Of a stretch of 41,336 bases of DNA, positions 28,758 through 36,953 are shown one piece after another. This stretch comes from an uncultured Pirellulaceae bacterium. Its GTDB lineage: Bacteria; Planctomycetota; Planctomycetia; Pirellulales; Pirellulaceae. The notes below the pieces were generated by a model. It searched no databases, was not told where the DNA came from, and saw only the letters and a list, made by a program, of their open reading frames with translations. The position numbers and the translations under genes are program-made. The stretch spans positions 1 to 41,336 of the forward strand of contig CALFWL010000031.1 in assembly GCA_937928215.1 (NCBI GenBank), given 5' to 3'. Each line of letters begins with the position of its first letter. Positions within the stretch are counted from its first letter, which is position 1.

Positions 28758-29357
28758 GTGTTTACCGGACTTGTTGAAGAAAAAGGCGAAGTAAGGCAAC
28801 TTAAAACGGTGGGCAGTGCTCGCGATCTTTCCGTTGAAGCGCAGCTGGTTTCAAGCGACGTTTCCATCGGAGACAGTATCGCGATCAATGGCTGCTGCCT
28901 GACGGTCGTCAAGATCGAAGGTAAGTTACTCACGTTTCAAGCCGGTTCCGAAACGCTTGGCCGCACGAACCTTGGGCAATTGGTTCGTGGCAGTCACGTG
29001 AATCTGGAACGTTCACTTCAGGTTGGCCAGAGAATGGGAGGACATTATGTTTCGGGGCACGTGGATGCGTTGGGGACCGTCGATCAGAGAAACGATGATG
29101 GCGAATGGGCCGAGTTCTGGTTTCGGGTTCCGGCCGAGTTGACTCGGCAGATGGCCCCCAAAGGGTCGGTCACGGTCGACGGAATCAGTCTGACGATTGT
29201 CAACGTGGAACCCGATCGCTTCAGCGTCGCGTTGATCCCTCACACGCTTGAAGTAACCACCCTTGGAGGACGAACGACCGGGGATCAAGTAAACATCGAA
29301 ACGGATGTCTTAGCAAAATACGTGCAGGCTCAGTTGGCCGGATTGCCAACCGAATAA
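28758..29357 (+). CDS. ribE: Riboflavin synthase, alpha subunit
   Basis: This enzyme dismutates two lumazines to riboflavin and the pyrimidinedione. It has 199 residues from the GTG at 28758, which gives the canonical MFTGLVEEKGEV; a TTG at 28743 would add five. The protein is two repeated lumazine-binding barrels (about 1-97 and 98-199), each with the DSIAINGCCLTV or SVTVDGISLTI strand and an H/GHVD segment. GGHYVSGHVD is the strongest mark. Other riboflavin genes are not nearby. rsmA follows after 64 bp. Confidence 0.95.
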   Translation: MFTGLVEEKGEVRQLKTVGSARDLSVEAQLVSSDVSIGDSIAINGCCLTVVKIEGKLLTFQAGSETLGRTNLGQLVRGSHVNLERSLQVGQRMGGHYVSGHVDALGTVDQRNDDGEWAEFWFRVPAELTRQMAPKGSVTVDGISLTIVNVEPDRFSVALIPHTLEVTTLGGRTTGDQVNIETDVLAKYVQAQLAGLPTE

Positions 29358-29360
29358 CAA

Positions 29361-29412
29361 CCGAAAACCGCACACCGAAAACCGCACACCGAAAACCGCA
29401 CACCGAAAACCC
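29361..29412 (+). repeat. Tandem 14-bp repeat between ribE and rsmA
   Basis: Three perfect copies of CCGAAAACCGCACA (29361-29402), plus a partial fourth to 29412, fill most of the 64-bp spacer. The copy number is likely to vary between strains; the effect on expression of rsmA is unknown. Confidence 0.9.
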
Positions 29413-29421
29413 AATCCCCCC

Positions 29422-30369
29422 ATGGCCAAACAGAACCGACAAACGATCTCCTACTTGTCCAACCGCTTCGAAGAAGTCGGGTTGAATCCCAACAAGCGAC
29501 ACGGGCAAAACTTTCTGATCGACTTGAACTTGATTCAGTTGCTTGCCAGAAGTGCAAAGTTGACGCCGAACGATGTGGTCCTAGAAATCGGGACCGGAAT
29601 GGGTTCGCTGACCGGGTTGCTGGCTGACCAAGCGGCGCAAGTGATTACGGTCGAGATCGATCAGTACCTGCACCAAATGGCTCGCGAAGAACTGGAAGAG
29701 TACGACAACATCGAGATGCTCAAACAGGACTGCTTGAAAAACAAGAACAATTTCGCGCCGGAAGTAATCGACGCAGTGAAACGCCATCTGGCGATCGACG
29801 AAAATCGAACCTTCAAGCTTGCCGCAAACCTGCCTTACAACGTGGCGACGCCGATCATTGCGAACTTGCTTCGCTGCGAAGTTGTACCGGCGTCGATGAC
29901 GGTAACCATTCAGAAAGAGTTGGCTGATCGAATTGTCGCGGCTCCGGGTAGCAAGGACTACGGAGCGTTAAGCATCTGGATGCAAAGCATGTGCGATTGC
30001 GAGATTGTTCGCATCATGTCACCCAAGGTGTTCTGGCCTCGCCCAAAAGTCGAATCGGCGATCATTCACATCGAACATCGACCGGAAAGGCGAGCCGCAT
30101 TGCCGGATGTTGACTTCTTTTACGCCTTCGTACGAGCGATGTTTTTCCATCGCCGGAAGTTCATGCGAAGCGTCGCCATCAGCGCGTTCAAGCGACAGTT
30201 GGAGAAGTCACACGTAGACGAAGTACTCCAATCGATGGCTCTCGGCCCGGATGCTCGTACCGAACAGCTGACGCTCGACCAGCTTCGGGAACTGTGCGAA
30301 CATTTTCGACAAAAGGTGATTGAGGTAACGGGCGTTGAAAGACCGGTGATGGAAAATCAATCGGATTGA
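29422..30369 (+). CDS. rsmA: RsmA/KsgA, 16S rRNA dimethyladenosine transferase
   Basis: This enzyme dimethylates A1518 and A1519 of 16S rRNA during 30S assembly. It has 315 residues, longer than the usual 270. Motifs: PNKRHGQNFLID at the start, VVLEIGTGMGSLT for SAM, VEIDQYL, and the catalytic motif KLAANLPYNVATPI. WPRPKVESAII lies in the C-terminal part. An extra stretch of about 20 residues lies before the catalytic motif (KNKNNFAPEVIDAVKRHL). The start ATG at 29422 follows the tandem repeat, in a C-rich context without a clear Shine-Dalgarno site. Confidence 0.96.
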   Translation: MAKQNRQTISYLSNRFEEVGLNPNKRHGQNFLIDLNLIQLLARSAKLTPNDVVLEIGTGMGSLTGLLADQAAQVITVEIDQYLHQMAREELEEYDNIEMLKQDCLKNKNNFAPEVIDAVKRHLAIDENRTFKLAANLPYNVATPIIANLLRCEVVPASMTVTIQKELADRIVAAPGSKDYGALSIWMQSMCDCEIVRIMSPKVFWPRPKVESAIIHIEHRPERRAALPDVDFFYAFVRAMFFHRRKFMRSVAISAFKRQLEKSHVDEVLQSMALGPDARTEQLTLDQLRELCEHFRQKVIEVTGVERPVMENQSD

Positions 30370-30451
30370 AAATGGCTCACCGGACCAACGGCTACCCAAC
30401 GGCGCGCGATCCCAAGGGGCAAGTTGCCGACCTAGAAAGTTGCCAGCTCGA

Positions 30452-30973
30452 TCAACCCGCCAAGCGCGTGATGCGATTGGTTGACTCGATCTGCAGTGCT
30501 TCGTCTTCGCGATAACGATACTGCATCACGTAAGCGTCCTCTGTCGTGTCGTCGTAATAGTCTCGCAGCACGGACGTTGCCATGAAGCCTAGATTTCGAA
30601 AGAAGACCTGAGCCGCCAAGTTGGTTTCGCGTATTTCCAACAGGACTCGGTTACGTCGTTGCTGTGACAATTTGCCGATCAGCTTCTCCACCATCTGACG
30701 ACCGACCCCTCGACGCCGAATGTCTGGGCGTACGGCAAAATTTAAAACGTGCAGCTGGTTCTTGTGCAATTCATAAATCATGAAGCCAACAACCCGTTCG
30801 TCGTACTCGGCAACCATGCCGATACAGTTTCGCTGGCGAAGACAACGGATGAAATCATCCTCCGACCAGGAAAATTCAAAGCTGCCGTTTTCGATGCCCA
30901 GAACCTCTGGCATGTCGCGGCGAATCATCCAGCGTATATGTACATTGATCTCAAAATCTGTCGTCGCGTCCAT
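30452..30973 (-). CDS. rimI: GNAT N-acetyltransferase, RimI type
   Basis: A 173-residue acetyltransferase of the RimI family, which acetylates the N-terminal Ala of ribosomal protein bS18 or similar targets. The ATG at 30973 is preceded by AAAGGAAG at good spacing. VLNFAVRPDIRRRGVGRQMV is motif A with the acetyl-CoA loop (R-R-x-G-V-G), and LLEIRETNLAAQVFFRNLGF is the C-terminal motif. The target protein is not certain from sequence. It is convergent with rsmA. Confidence 0.88.
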   Translation of the reverse strand: MDATTDFEINVHIRWMIRRDMPEVLGIENGSFEFSWSEDDFIRCLRQRNCIGMVAEYDERVVGFMIYELHKNQLHVLNFAVRPDIRRRGVGRQMVEKLIGKLSQQRRNRVLLEIRETNLAAQVFFRNLGFMATSVLRDYYDDTTEDAYVMQYRYREDEALQIESTNRITRLAG

Positions 30974-31373
30974 CAATGACTTCCTTTGTCGTCCGGCAAT
31001 CGGTGTTAGCACGCTTGCCAAAAAATTGGTTTCCTTACCAGTTGAGCCAAGGTTAGCAGAACCGAAAAATGACGCCAAGATTGAAGTTCAGACATTCAGC
31101 TGACGAATGATCGTCGCGAAATCGCTCGCACGAACAACGTCCGAGCATTTTCATTTGAAAGTCTGCTAGCGAACCCGTTGATAAAGCCGAAACGGACGGT
31201 TTACCAATCAGCAAACGCAATCGGTGAAGAGGGGAAACGAACTCCAGTCAACCCGGACAATCGTTCAAGTCTGCCCAGTGTGAAACACGATAGTAGCTTT
31301 CGGGGCGTACGCCCGAGGCAAGCCAACTTCTGCATATTGGCTCTCGCCGACCATTGCCCCATGCCTTGGCGAA

Positions 31374-31469
31374 GGACTTACTCGCAATAAGCTGCCCGAC
31401 TCAATCTCATTTTGCTCGCTTAAAACCGGTAATGAATCGTCTTCATCCGGTAGTTTTTTTCGCAAGTCC
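31374..31469 (-). repeat. Repeat element, third copy, with conserved peptide frame
   Basis: About 96 bp bounded by GGACTTACTCGCAA (31374-31387) and an inverted GGACTTGCGAA at the other end (31459-31469). Read on the minus strand from 31453 it encodes LPDEDDSLPVLSEQNEI then ESG. This aligns without gaps to the copy at 23039; 15 of 29 residues are identical and all five base changes in the first seven codons are silent. The frame could start at 31477 or 31492 and stop at 31265, but the part outside the element has no known relative. Confidence 0.6.
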
Positions 31470-31475
31470 AAAATC

Positions 31476-32858
31476 ATGTTTTCGATTGTCATCCAAATAT
31501 TTATCGTTTGCAGTATTGCGGCTTGGCTGTATTCAGCCACGTTTTTACTACTGACGATCGAGAACCGTCGGTACTGGAAAGGTAGCCTGCGATTTACGAC
31601 TCCTCCGGGCGACAACCATCCGCGAGTCTGCGTCATGGTTCCCTGCAAAGGAATCGAACCGGGAATGCGACAAAATCTTGCATCGTTTCTCCGCCAGAAC
31701 CATCCTGACTTTCAAGTTCTGTTCGTGGTCGAATCTGTCTGCGATCCTGCCGTCCGCTTGATACAGCAGGTCATGGCAGAAAATCCGACTGTTCAATCGG
31801 ACATTTTGATCGCAGGTAAAGCAACCGACTGCGGGCAGAAGGTCCACAATCTGTGCCGAGCCATCGATTCGTTGGGCGACGAGATTGCCATTTATGCGTT
31901 CGCTGATTCCGATGCGGCCTCGGGGAACACGTGGTTGTTATGGTTGGTCGATTGTATCGGGCGAGAAGATGTTGGGGCTCGGACCGGTTACCGCTGGATG
32001 AAGCCGGGCAACAAGAAACTGCCGACGCTACTGGCATGCACGGCGAATAACGCTCTGGCCGCAATAATGGGGCGAGGCGGTCATCACCTGATCTGGGGCG
32101 GCTCATGGGCCATCCGCCGCAGCGTTTTCAGATCCACCGGAATTCGTGAAGCGTGGCAAGGCGTTGTCAGCGACGATTTGGCGGCAAGCCGAGCTTTGCG
32201 TTTGGCAAAACTGAAAATATTGTTCGATCCACATTGTCTCTGTTTGACAAAGGTCGAGTACACCTGGTCAACCTTGTTCGAATTCTTCCGGAGGCAGTTG
32301 TTGATCACTCGGCGATACACTCCCGTGTACTGGTCGACTGCCTTACTAACAACCATCGCGGTTCAAGTCGCGTTCTGGGGTGGAATCGTGGCATCCGTTT
32401 CCACGGGTTTGTCAGGGAACTTTCGCTTGAGTCAGGCCTTTGCATGTTCGGTCGCCGGTCTGTACATCATCTCAATCATCCGCGCTGCAATCCGTCAGAA
32501 CATGGGCAGAAAGATTGACTCAGGCTGGCGATCCATGAGGTCTGCTCGAATTTTTGATCTGGTCGCATCACCGCTAACGGGTTTGTTTGTGCTGACCTCA
32601 TTTCTTTCATCGTGCATCGGAAACACGATCGCGTGGCGAGGCAACCACTATCACCTCGGTCCCGGCGGGTCGGTGAGGTTGTTGGGACGATCGGACCGAA
32701 AAGTGGGGCCAGTTGGATCAGAAGATTCTTCAACTGTACCTTTCGATGACCGGACCGATCTTCCCAAAGAGCCCGCCACCAACTTGGAACCAAAACTCTC
32801 CAACCAGCAAACACATCGACCGGTGTTAATTCGCCACCGCGTGCGACGCGCCGCTTAA
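31476..32858 (+). CDS. Membrane glycosyltransferase family 2, GT21/HpnI-like
   Basis: A 460-residue inner-membrane glycosyltransferase. An N-terminal helix (residues 2-25) precedes a GT-A domain with VCVMVPCKGIEPG, the DSD triad (144-146), GGSWAIRR, SDD (232-234) and RRQLLITRRY (272-281), the order seen in ceramide-glucosyltransferase-like and HpnI-like enzymes. Three further hydrophobic segments (about 285-395) follow, and the last 60 residues are charged. A lipid acceptor is likely. The radical SAM gene starts 19 bp later. Confidence 0.82.
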   Translation: MFSIVIQIFIVCSIAAWLYSATFLLLTIENRRYWKGSLRFTTPPGDNHPRVCVMVPCKGIEPGMRQNLASFLRQNHPDFQVLFVVESVCDPAVRLIQQVMAENPTVQSDILIAGKATDCGQKVHNLCRAIDSLGDEIAIYAFADSDAASGNTWLLWLVDCIGREDVGARTGYRWMKPGNKKLPTLLACTANNALAAIMGRGGHHLIWGGSWAIRRSVFRSTGIREAWQGVVSDDLAASRALRLAKLKILFDPHCLCLTKVEYTWSTLFEFFRRQLLITRRYTPVYWSTALLTTIAVQVAFWGGIVASVSTGLSGNFRLSQAFACSVAGLYIISIIRAAIRQNMGRKIDSGWRSMRSARIFDLVASPLTGLFVLTSFLSSCIGNTIAWRGNHYHLGPGGSVRLLGRSDRKVGPVGSEDSSTVPFDDRTDLPKEPATNLEPKLSNQQTHRPVLIRHRVRRAA

Positions 32859-32877
32859 ACAACAAAGGAATGAAATC

Positions 32878-34287
32878 ATGAAAGTTGTACTCTGGGATAC
32901 TCGTCGCAATGACGTACAGAAAGACTTCGCGGGCGGGATGGGGGTCGGCGTGCATCCGGGCACTGGCGGCTGGCGTGGAAAGATCATTCGACGTTTGTAC
33001 AAGCAGGACTATCGCCCTGTCGCCATGAATTTTGCGTACCTCGCCGCCATCGTAAAGAAGCTGGGGCACGAAGTTTCGTACAGCTTGGATGATGTCCCGC
33101 AGGCAGACGTATTCATCTTCAACCCTGCACTACAAACGGTTGACGCAGAAAAAAACGTAATGCTGCGAATCGTCAAACAACAACCCAACGCGAAGATCCT
33201 GGTCGTCGGTCAAGTCGCGTTTTCGATGGCGGATTTCTTCGCTGACACCGGCGTGACCGTCGTGAAAGGCGAAGCCGAGCAGTTGCTGTTCCAATGGGAC
33301 GACATCCTTGAGTCGAACGAGCCCGTCGTCGATGTCGGTAGCGTCGCGGATCTGGACTTGTTGCCGATCCCGGACTGGTCGTTGTTTCAATACAAAAAGT
33401 TTCGCATCAATTATGACTTCCATCGATTCCCATCCGCTTACATTCAACAGAGTCGCGGCTGCACCTTCAAATGCAACTACTGCCCCTACATCATGATCGA
33501 GAGCAAGACTCGATTTCGCGATCCACTGGCAGTCGTTGATGAAATGCGTTTTGGAATGAAGCGTTATGGGTTCGAGTCATTCAAATTCCGTGATCCACTA
33601 TTTGGACTGAACCGCAAGAAAGCACTGGCAGTCGCCGAAGGTATCCGCAGAATCGGCCGAACGGTTCAGTTCTCGGTTGAGACACGCGTCGACCTGATGA
33701 AAGAAGATACGCTGCGCGAGCTTAAATCGGCGGGCCTGACCAGCATCACGATCGGGATCGAAACGCCCGACGAAGCAACGCTGAAGAAGTACAGTCGAGT
33801 CGCCATCAACGATGATCGTCAACGTGAATTCGTTGCGCTGTGCCGATCGATGGGAATTCGCACGGTCGCGGGATTCATGGTGGGCTTTCCCGATGACACA
33901 GCGGACTCCATTCGGCACGTGCTGAACTACGCCCGAGCGATCAATCCAACCTACGCGAACTTCAACATCGTGACGCCGTACCCGGGAACCCCATTTTACG
34001 AATCCGTCAAGGACCAGATTGCCGAAAAAGACTTGTCAAAGTTCAGCGTCTATCAGCCGGTGATGCAGTACAAGAATCTGACGGCGGCTCAGGTCTCTCA
34101 GTTGCACGGGGACTGCTTTTCGAAGTTTTATTTCCGTTCCCGGTACCTCAAGGACAACGCAACCCTGCTGTGGCCCGGCATCAAGCGTTTCATGCCGTCG
34201 CTTGCCAACAAGAGCCGTCCGCAGGGCGTCTCGTCGCAGCCGGAACCCGGTTTTCCAACCGTTCCATCGAGCTCAGCGGCGGCTTGA
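32878..34287 (+). CDS. B12-binding-domain radical SAM protein, HpnJ-like
   Basis: A 469-residue radical SAM enzyme. The N-terminal 150 residues have the flavodoxin-like pattern of a cobalamin-binding domain (PNAKILVVGQVAF, VVKGEAEQLL), though without a clear DxHxxG. The radical SAM core has Cys195, 199 and 202 in RGCTFKCNYC, then FKFRDPLFGLN, VETRVDLM and TSITIGIETPDE. The ATG at 32878 has AAAGGAATG upstream at good distance. In hopanoid clusters such proteins modify polycyclic lipids; here no hpn gene is near, so the substrate is open. Probably co-transcribed with the glycosyltransferase. Confidence 0.85.
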   Translation: MKVVLWDTRRNDVQKDFAGGMGVGVHPGTGGWRGKIIRRLYKQDYRPVAMNFAYLAAIVKKLGHEVSYSLDDVPQADVFIFNPALQTVDAEKNVMLRIVKQQPNAKILVVGQVAFSMADFFADTGVTVVKGEAEQLLFQWDDILESNEPVVDVGSVADLDLLPIPDWSLFQYKKFRINYDFHRFPSAYIQQSRGCTFKCNYCPYIMIESKTRFRDPLAVVDEMRFGMKRYGFESFKFRDPLFGLNRKKALAVAEGIRRIGRTVQFSVETRVDLMKEDTLRELKSAGLTSITIGIETPDEATLKKYSRVAINDDRQREFVALCRSMGIRTVAGFMVGFPDDTADSIRHVLNYARAINPTYANFNIVTPYPGTPFYESVKDQIAEKDLSKFSVYQPVMQYKNLTAAQVSQLHGDCFSKFYFRSRYLKDNATLLWPGIKRFMPSLANKSRPQGVSSQPEPGFPTVPSSSAAA

Positions 34288-34542
34288 GCAACCTCGACCC
34301 GCTGTCGAAAAACGTGGCCAGACCAACCACGGAACGCAGGCCGACCACGAAACGAGCTCGGGTTTATGGCCACCCTTATTCCGCGACCTGCCGTTTGGGG
34401 CGATTAACCAGCTCATAAGCCTGCAACTCCGCTAAAATATGGCCCGAATGAGCGTGAAAATCTATACAGTTTGCCCAACTTCGGTCAAACTACGGTGCTT
34501 GAGAATTGATTCACATCCAGAACTTCCCCACCAGCTTATCCC

Positions 34543-35712
34543 ATGTCGCTCTCTGGAGACTACGCCGCGAACATGGATTCGGTCACTACATGTGAGCAGC
34601 CCGTAATCCAGTCACCTCCCTCGCTGAAGTTGGAGCTCGTTGCACCGCAACAACTATGTGGCGACTTAGCGGACGCTTGGCGCTCGATCCAATCCGATAA
34701 CACGAACCTCGAAAGCCCATATTTTGACCTTGAGTTCACGAAGGCTGTGGCTCGGGTCCGAGACGATGTTGAGATCGCGGTGTTCTCTGACAATGGTGAA
34801 GTCATCGCGCTGCTGCCGTTCCAGCGAGCCAGTCCCCATCAGGCGGTCCCGGTTGGCGGACGACTGAATGATTCACACGGGATCCTGTTCCGCAGTCAGT
34901 TTCAGAAGAAGTTTTCCGCTCGAAGTCTTGTTGAACAGATGATGAAGGCCGCGAATCTTGACGCGTTCGCCTTTCACGCGCTGTCGCAACCGGACGCCGG
35001 CTTGAAATGCTTCGAGTTCTCTGAACTGGGTTCGCATTACATGGACCTGTCCGAAGGTTGGGATGTTTACCATCAGTGGGCAAGAAAAAACAGTGTTGCG
35101 ATCAAGCGTCAAAAGCAGAAGACTCGCAAAATGGGTCGCGAGATCGGGCCTGTGCGGTTCGAGTTTGACTGCCGGGACAGCGGCGCCCTTGAGACGTTAA
35201 TCAAGCTGAAGCGAGGCAAGTACCAGCGATCAAACACGTTTGACATTCTGTCGGTTGATTGGGCCAGTGATCTGCTCCGCGAGATTCGCGACATCGATCT
35301 ACCGGGCTTTAAAGGTCTGCTGTCGGCGATGTACGCGGGCGATCATTTGGTGGCGGTTCATTTCGGAATGCTGACGGAAAACATTCTTCACTATTGGTTC
35401 CCCGTCTACGATCCTCAGTTTCAACGCTATTCGCCGGGGACAGAATTGCTGCTTGAGGTGGCTCGCGAAGCCTGTGATCATGGCGTTACCAAACTGGACC
35501 TAGGCTACGGAGACGACGACTACAAGTTCCGCTTTTGCAATGGTCGCGAGACCGTTTCCTGCGGACAGATCTCATTCAGCAAACTCGGATTCCAAGTGGC
35601 TCGACAGCGCTACTTCCTGCGACAAAAGTTGAAAGGAATCCCAATGAAGCCGTTGGTCAAGAGCGTCCTGCGAGGCGTTTTCCCTGGCTTTGGGCAGTGG
35701 AACTTCCGATAG
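34543..35712 (+). CDS. GNAT-like acyltransferase of the CelD/BcsL family
   Basis: A 389-residue protein of the family that includes CelD/BcsL and FemAB-like enzymes. An N-terminal unit (about 20-160) has the SPYFDLEFTKAV segment. The C-terminal GNAT-like unit has KGLLSAMYAGDHLVAVHFG, HYWFPVYDPQFQRYSPG and KLDLGYGDDDYKFRF. These enzymes add acyl or aminoacyl groups to surface polysaccharides, lipids or peptidoglycan precursors. An ATG at 34573 would trim ten residues. It lies 255 bp after the radical SAM gene, so a separate promoter is likely, but all three genes point the same way and fit surface-glycan or lipid modification. Confidence 0.8.
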   Translation: MSLSGDYAANMDSVTTCEQPVIQSPPSLKLELVAPQQLCGDLADAWRSIQSDNTNLESPYFDLEFTKAVARVRDDVEIAVFSDNGEVIALLPFQRASPHQAVPVGGRLNDSHGILFRSQFQKKFSARSLVEQMMKAANLDAFAFHALSQPDAGLKCFEFSELGSHYMDLSEGWDVYHQWARKNSVAIKRQKQKTRKMGREIGPVRFEFDCRDSGALETLIKLKRGKYQRSNTFDILSVDWASDLLREIRDIDLPGFKGLLSAMYAGDHLVAVHFGMLTENILHYWFPVYDPQFQRYSPGTELLLEVAREACDHGVTKLDLGYGDDDYKFRFCNGRETVSCGQISFSKLGFQVARQRYFLRQKLKGIPMKPLVKSVLRGVFPGFGQWNFR

Positions 35713-36007
35713 CGTCCGCGGTTAAAAGAAGCAAAAAGCGTTGGTTTTCAAAGAAGCCGGCACCGTTCTGGTAGTCGATCGCTTTCTGTCACGCGAACGA
35801 CCGACGGTTCGGCCTCACGGCGAAACGCGAAGCTCTTAAAGGGACACGCTCGCTTTGGCCCACTTCACTGATCATATGATCATAGCTGGAAAAGCTCGAA
35901 AGCGAAGTGAACAGGGTACTTCTGGCGAACGCGTTGCCAACGAACGCGACTGGCACTTCCGTCCTCGAGCATTCCCACCAACCAAGAGACAATTCTGAAG
36001 GGTCGAT
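35713..36007. other. Convergent spacer with a long palindrome
   Basis: 295 bp between two convergent genes. The perfect 14-bp palindrome TGATCATATGATCA lies at 35869-35882, inside a larger imperfect inverted repeat (TCGCTTT to the left, AAAGCGA to the right). No gene is seen. It may serve as a termination structure, although no T run follows. Confidence 0.4.
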
Positions 36008-36766
36008 TTAGGCCGAGCGACGGCGTTTTAGCGGCAGTCCCAAGGCTGATAAGGCGAGCACAAATCCAGATGCTGGTTCAGGAATGGTCTGAAACGTCAG
36101 ACTGGAAAAGCTTCCGCGAATCCTATGCGAGCCTCCGCTATGGGAACCGAGTGGCGAAGAAACGGTATTGGGACCGGTGCTGAAATTTTGCTGCGTAATA
36201 TCGTCAGAAATTGTGAAACCTGCGGTTCCAAAGTCATCAATCGTAAATGACTCTACAGGCAACCCGGCCGCATCAAATACACTTCCTGAAGAATCGGTAA
36301 GCATGACTTCATTGAGCGTACCCGCAGCCCCGACGAAATCGAAATCCCAGTCTTCGGCATTCCAAGGCATACCTCCGAATACACGAAACGAATCAGAAAA
36401 CGGGAACCCGGACGGAGCTCTGTTCAAGACATCAATGAGGGGCGCGTTCGACCGAAATACCGTCCCCGCCAAATCGATTTCTAACGATCCCGATAAGAAC
36501 CTGCCAACGTTTTCTCGGGCATCTTGGTCATCGACGCCTAGCAAGTATCTCACCGTGGCAGTGACTTGTGCCCCTTGGCTGAAAGGAAGAATCGACTCGA
36601 AGGCTGCCGTATCGTCACTTCCATCCACACTTGTCGCCTCAATTTCATCCAGTGTGCCCTCCAGCGTGATTTGCACTGATTGGGCATTTGACAGATCGAC
36701 GAAGCCCGCGGCAACAGCCAAGAAAACGAGCAAACAAAAAGGTCTTGCGGAAGATTTTCTCAGCAT
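36008..36766 (-). CDS. PEP-CTERM-sorted secreted protein
   Basis: A 252-residue exported protein of unknown function. A signal peptide (MLRKSSARPFCLLVFLAVA and cleavage near NAQS) precedes a beta-rich body high in Gly, Ser, Asp and Thr. The C-terminus is the classic PEP-CTERM module: IPEPASG, then the hydrophobic FVLALSALGLPL, then KRRRS. Such proteins are processed by exosortase and linked to exopolysaccharide. The ATG at 36766 is chosen because AGGA lies nine bases upstream; an ATG at 36775 is also possible. A longer frame is rejected. It has no cysteines past the signal. Confidence 0.88.
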   Translation of the reverse strand: MLRKSSARPFCLLVFLAVAAGFVDLSNAQSVQITLEGTLDEIEATSVDGSDDTAAFESILPFSQGAQVTATVRYLLGVDDQDARENVGRFLSGSLEIDLAGTVFRSNAPLIDVLNRAPSGFPFSDSFRVFGGMPWNAEDWDFDFVGAAGTLNEVMLTDSSGSVFDAAGLPVESFTIDDFGTAGFTISDDITQQNFSTGPNTVSSPLGSHSGGSHRIRGSFSSLTFQTIPEPASGFVLALSALGLPLKRRRSA

Positions 36767-36953
36767 TTGCAACATTCCTATTCGGTTCGGCCACTCAGAA
36801 TAACTGTCATAATCAATGCGATCCGAGTCTAATCGCTGCTTCGATGTTGTCAAGCAGTTTGCGACTAGGTGAGCATTCATAGCAGCATTTCGCGCAAAAC
36901 GCAGATCCGTCTGGCCCTTTTGCACAAGGTGGTTTCGCGTCAACCTTTGTTGA

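Noticed and set aside
31265-31648. A 127-codon minus-strand gene
   Set aside because: Its first third is antisense to the glycosyltransferase and has no family resemblance; only the element-borne peptide core was kept as an observation.
35869-35882. A regulator site at the 14-bp palindrome
   Set aside because: It lies between two convergent gene ends, so a transcription-initiation role is unlikely.
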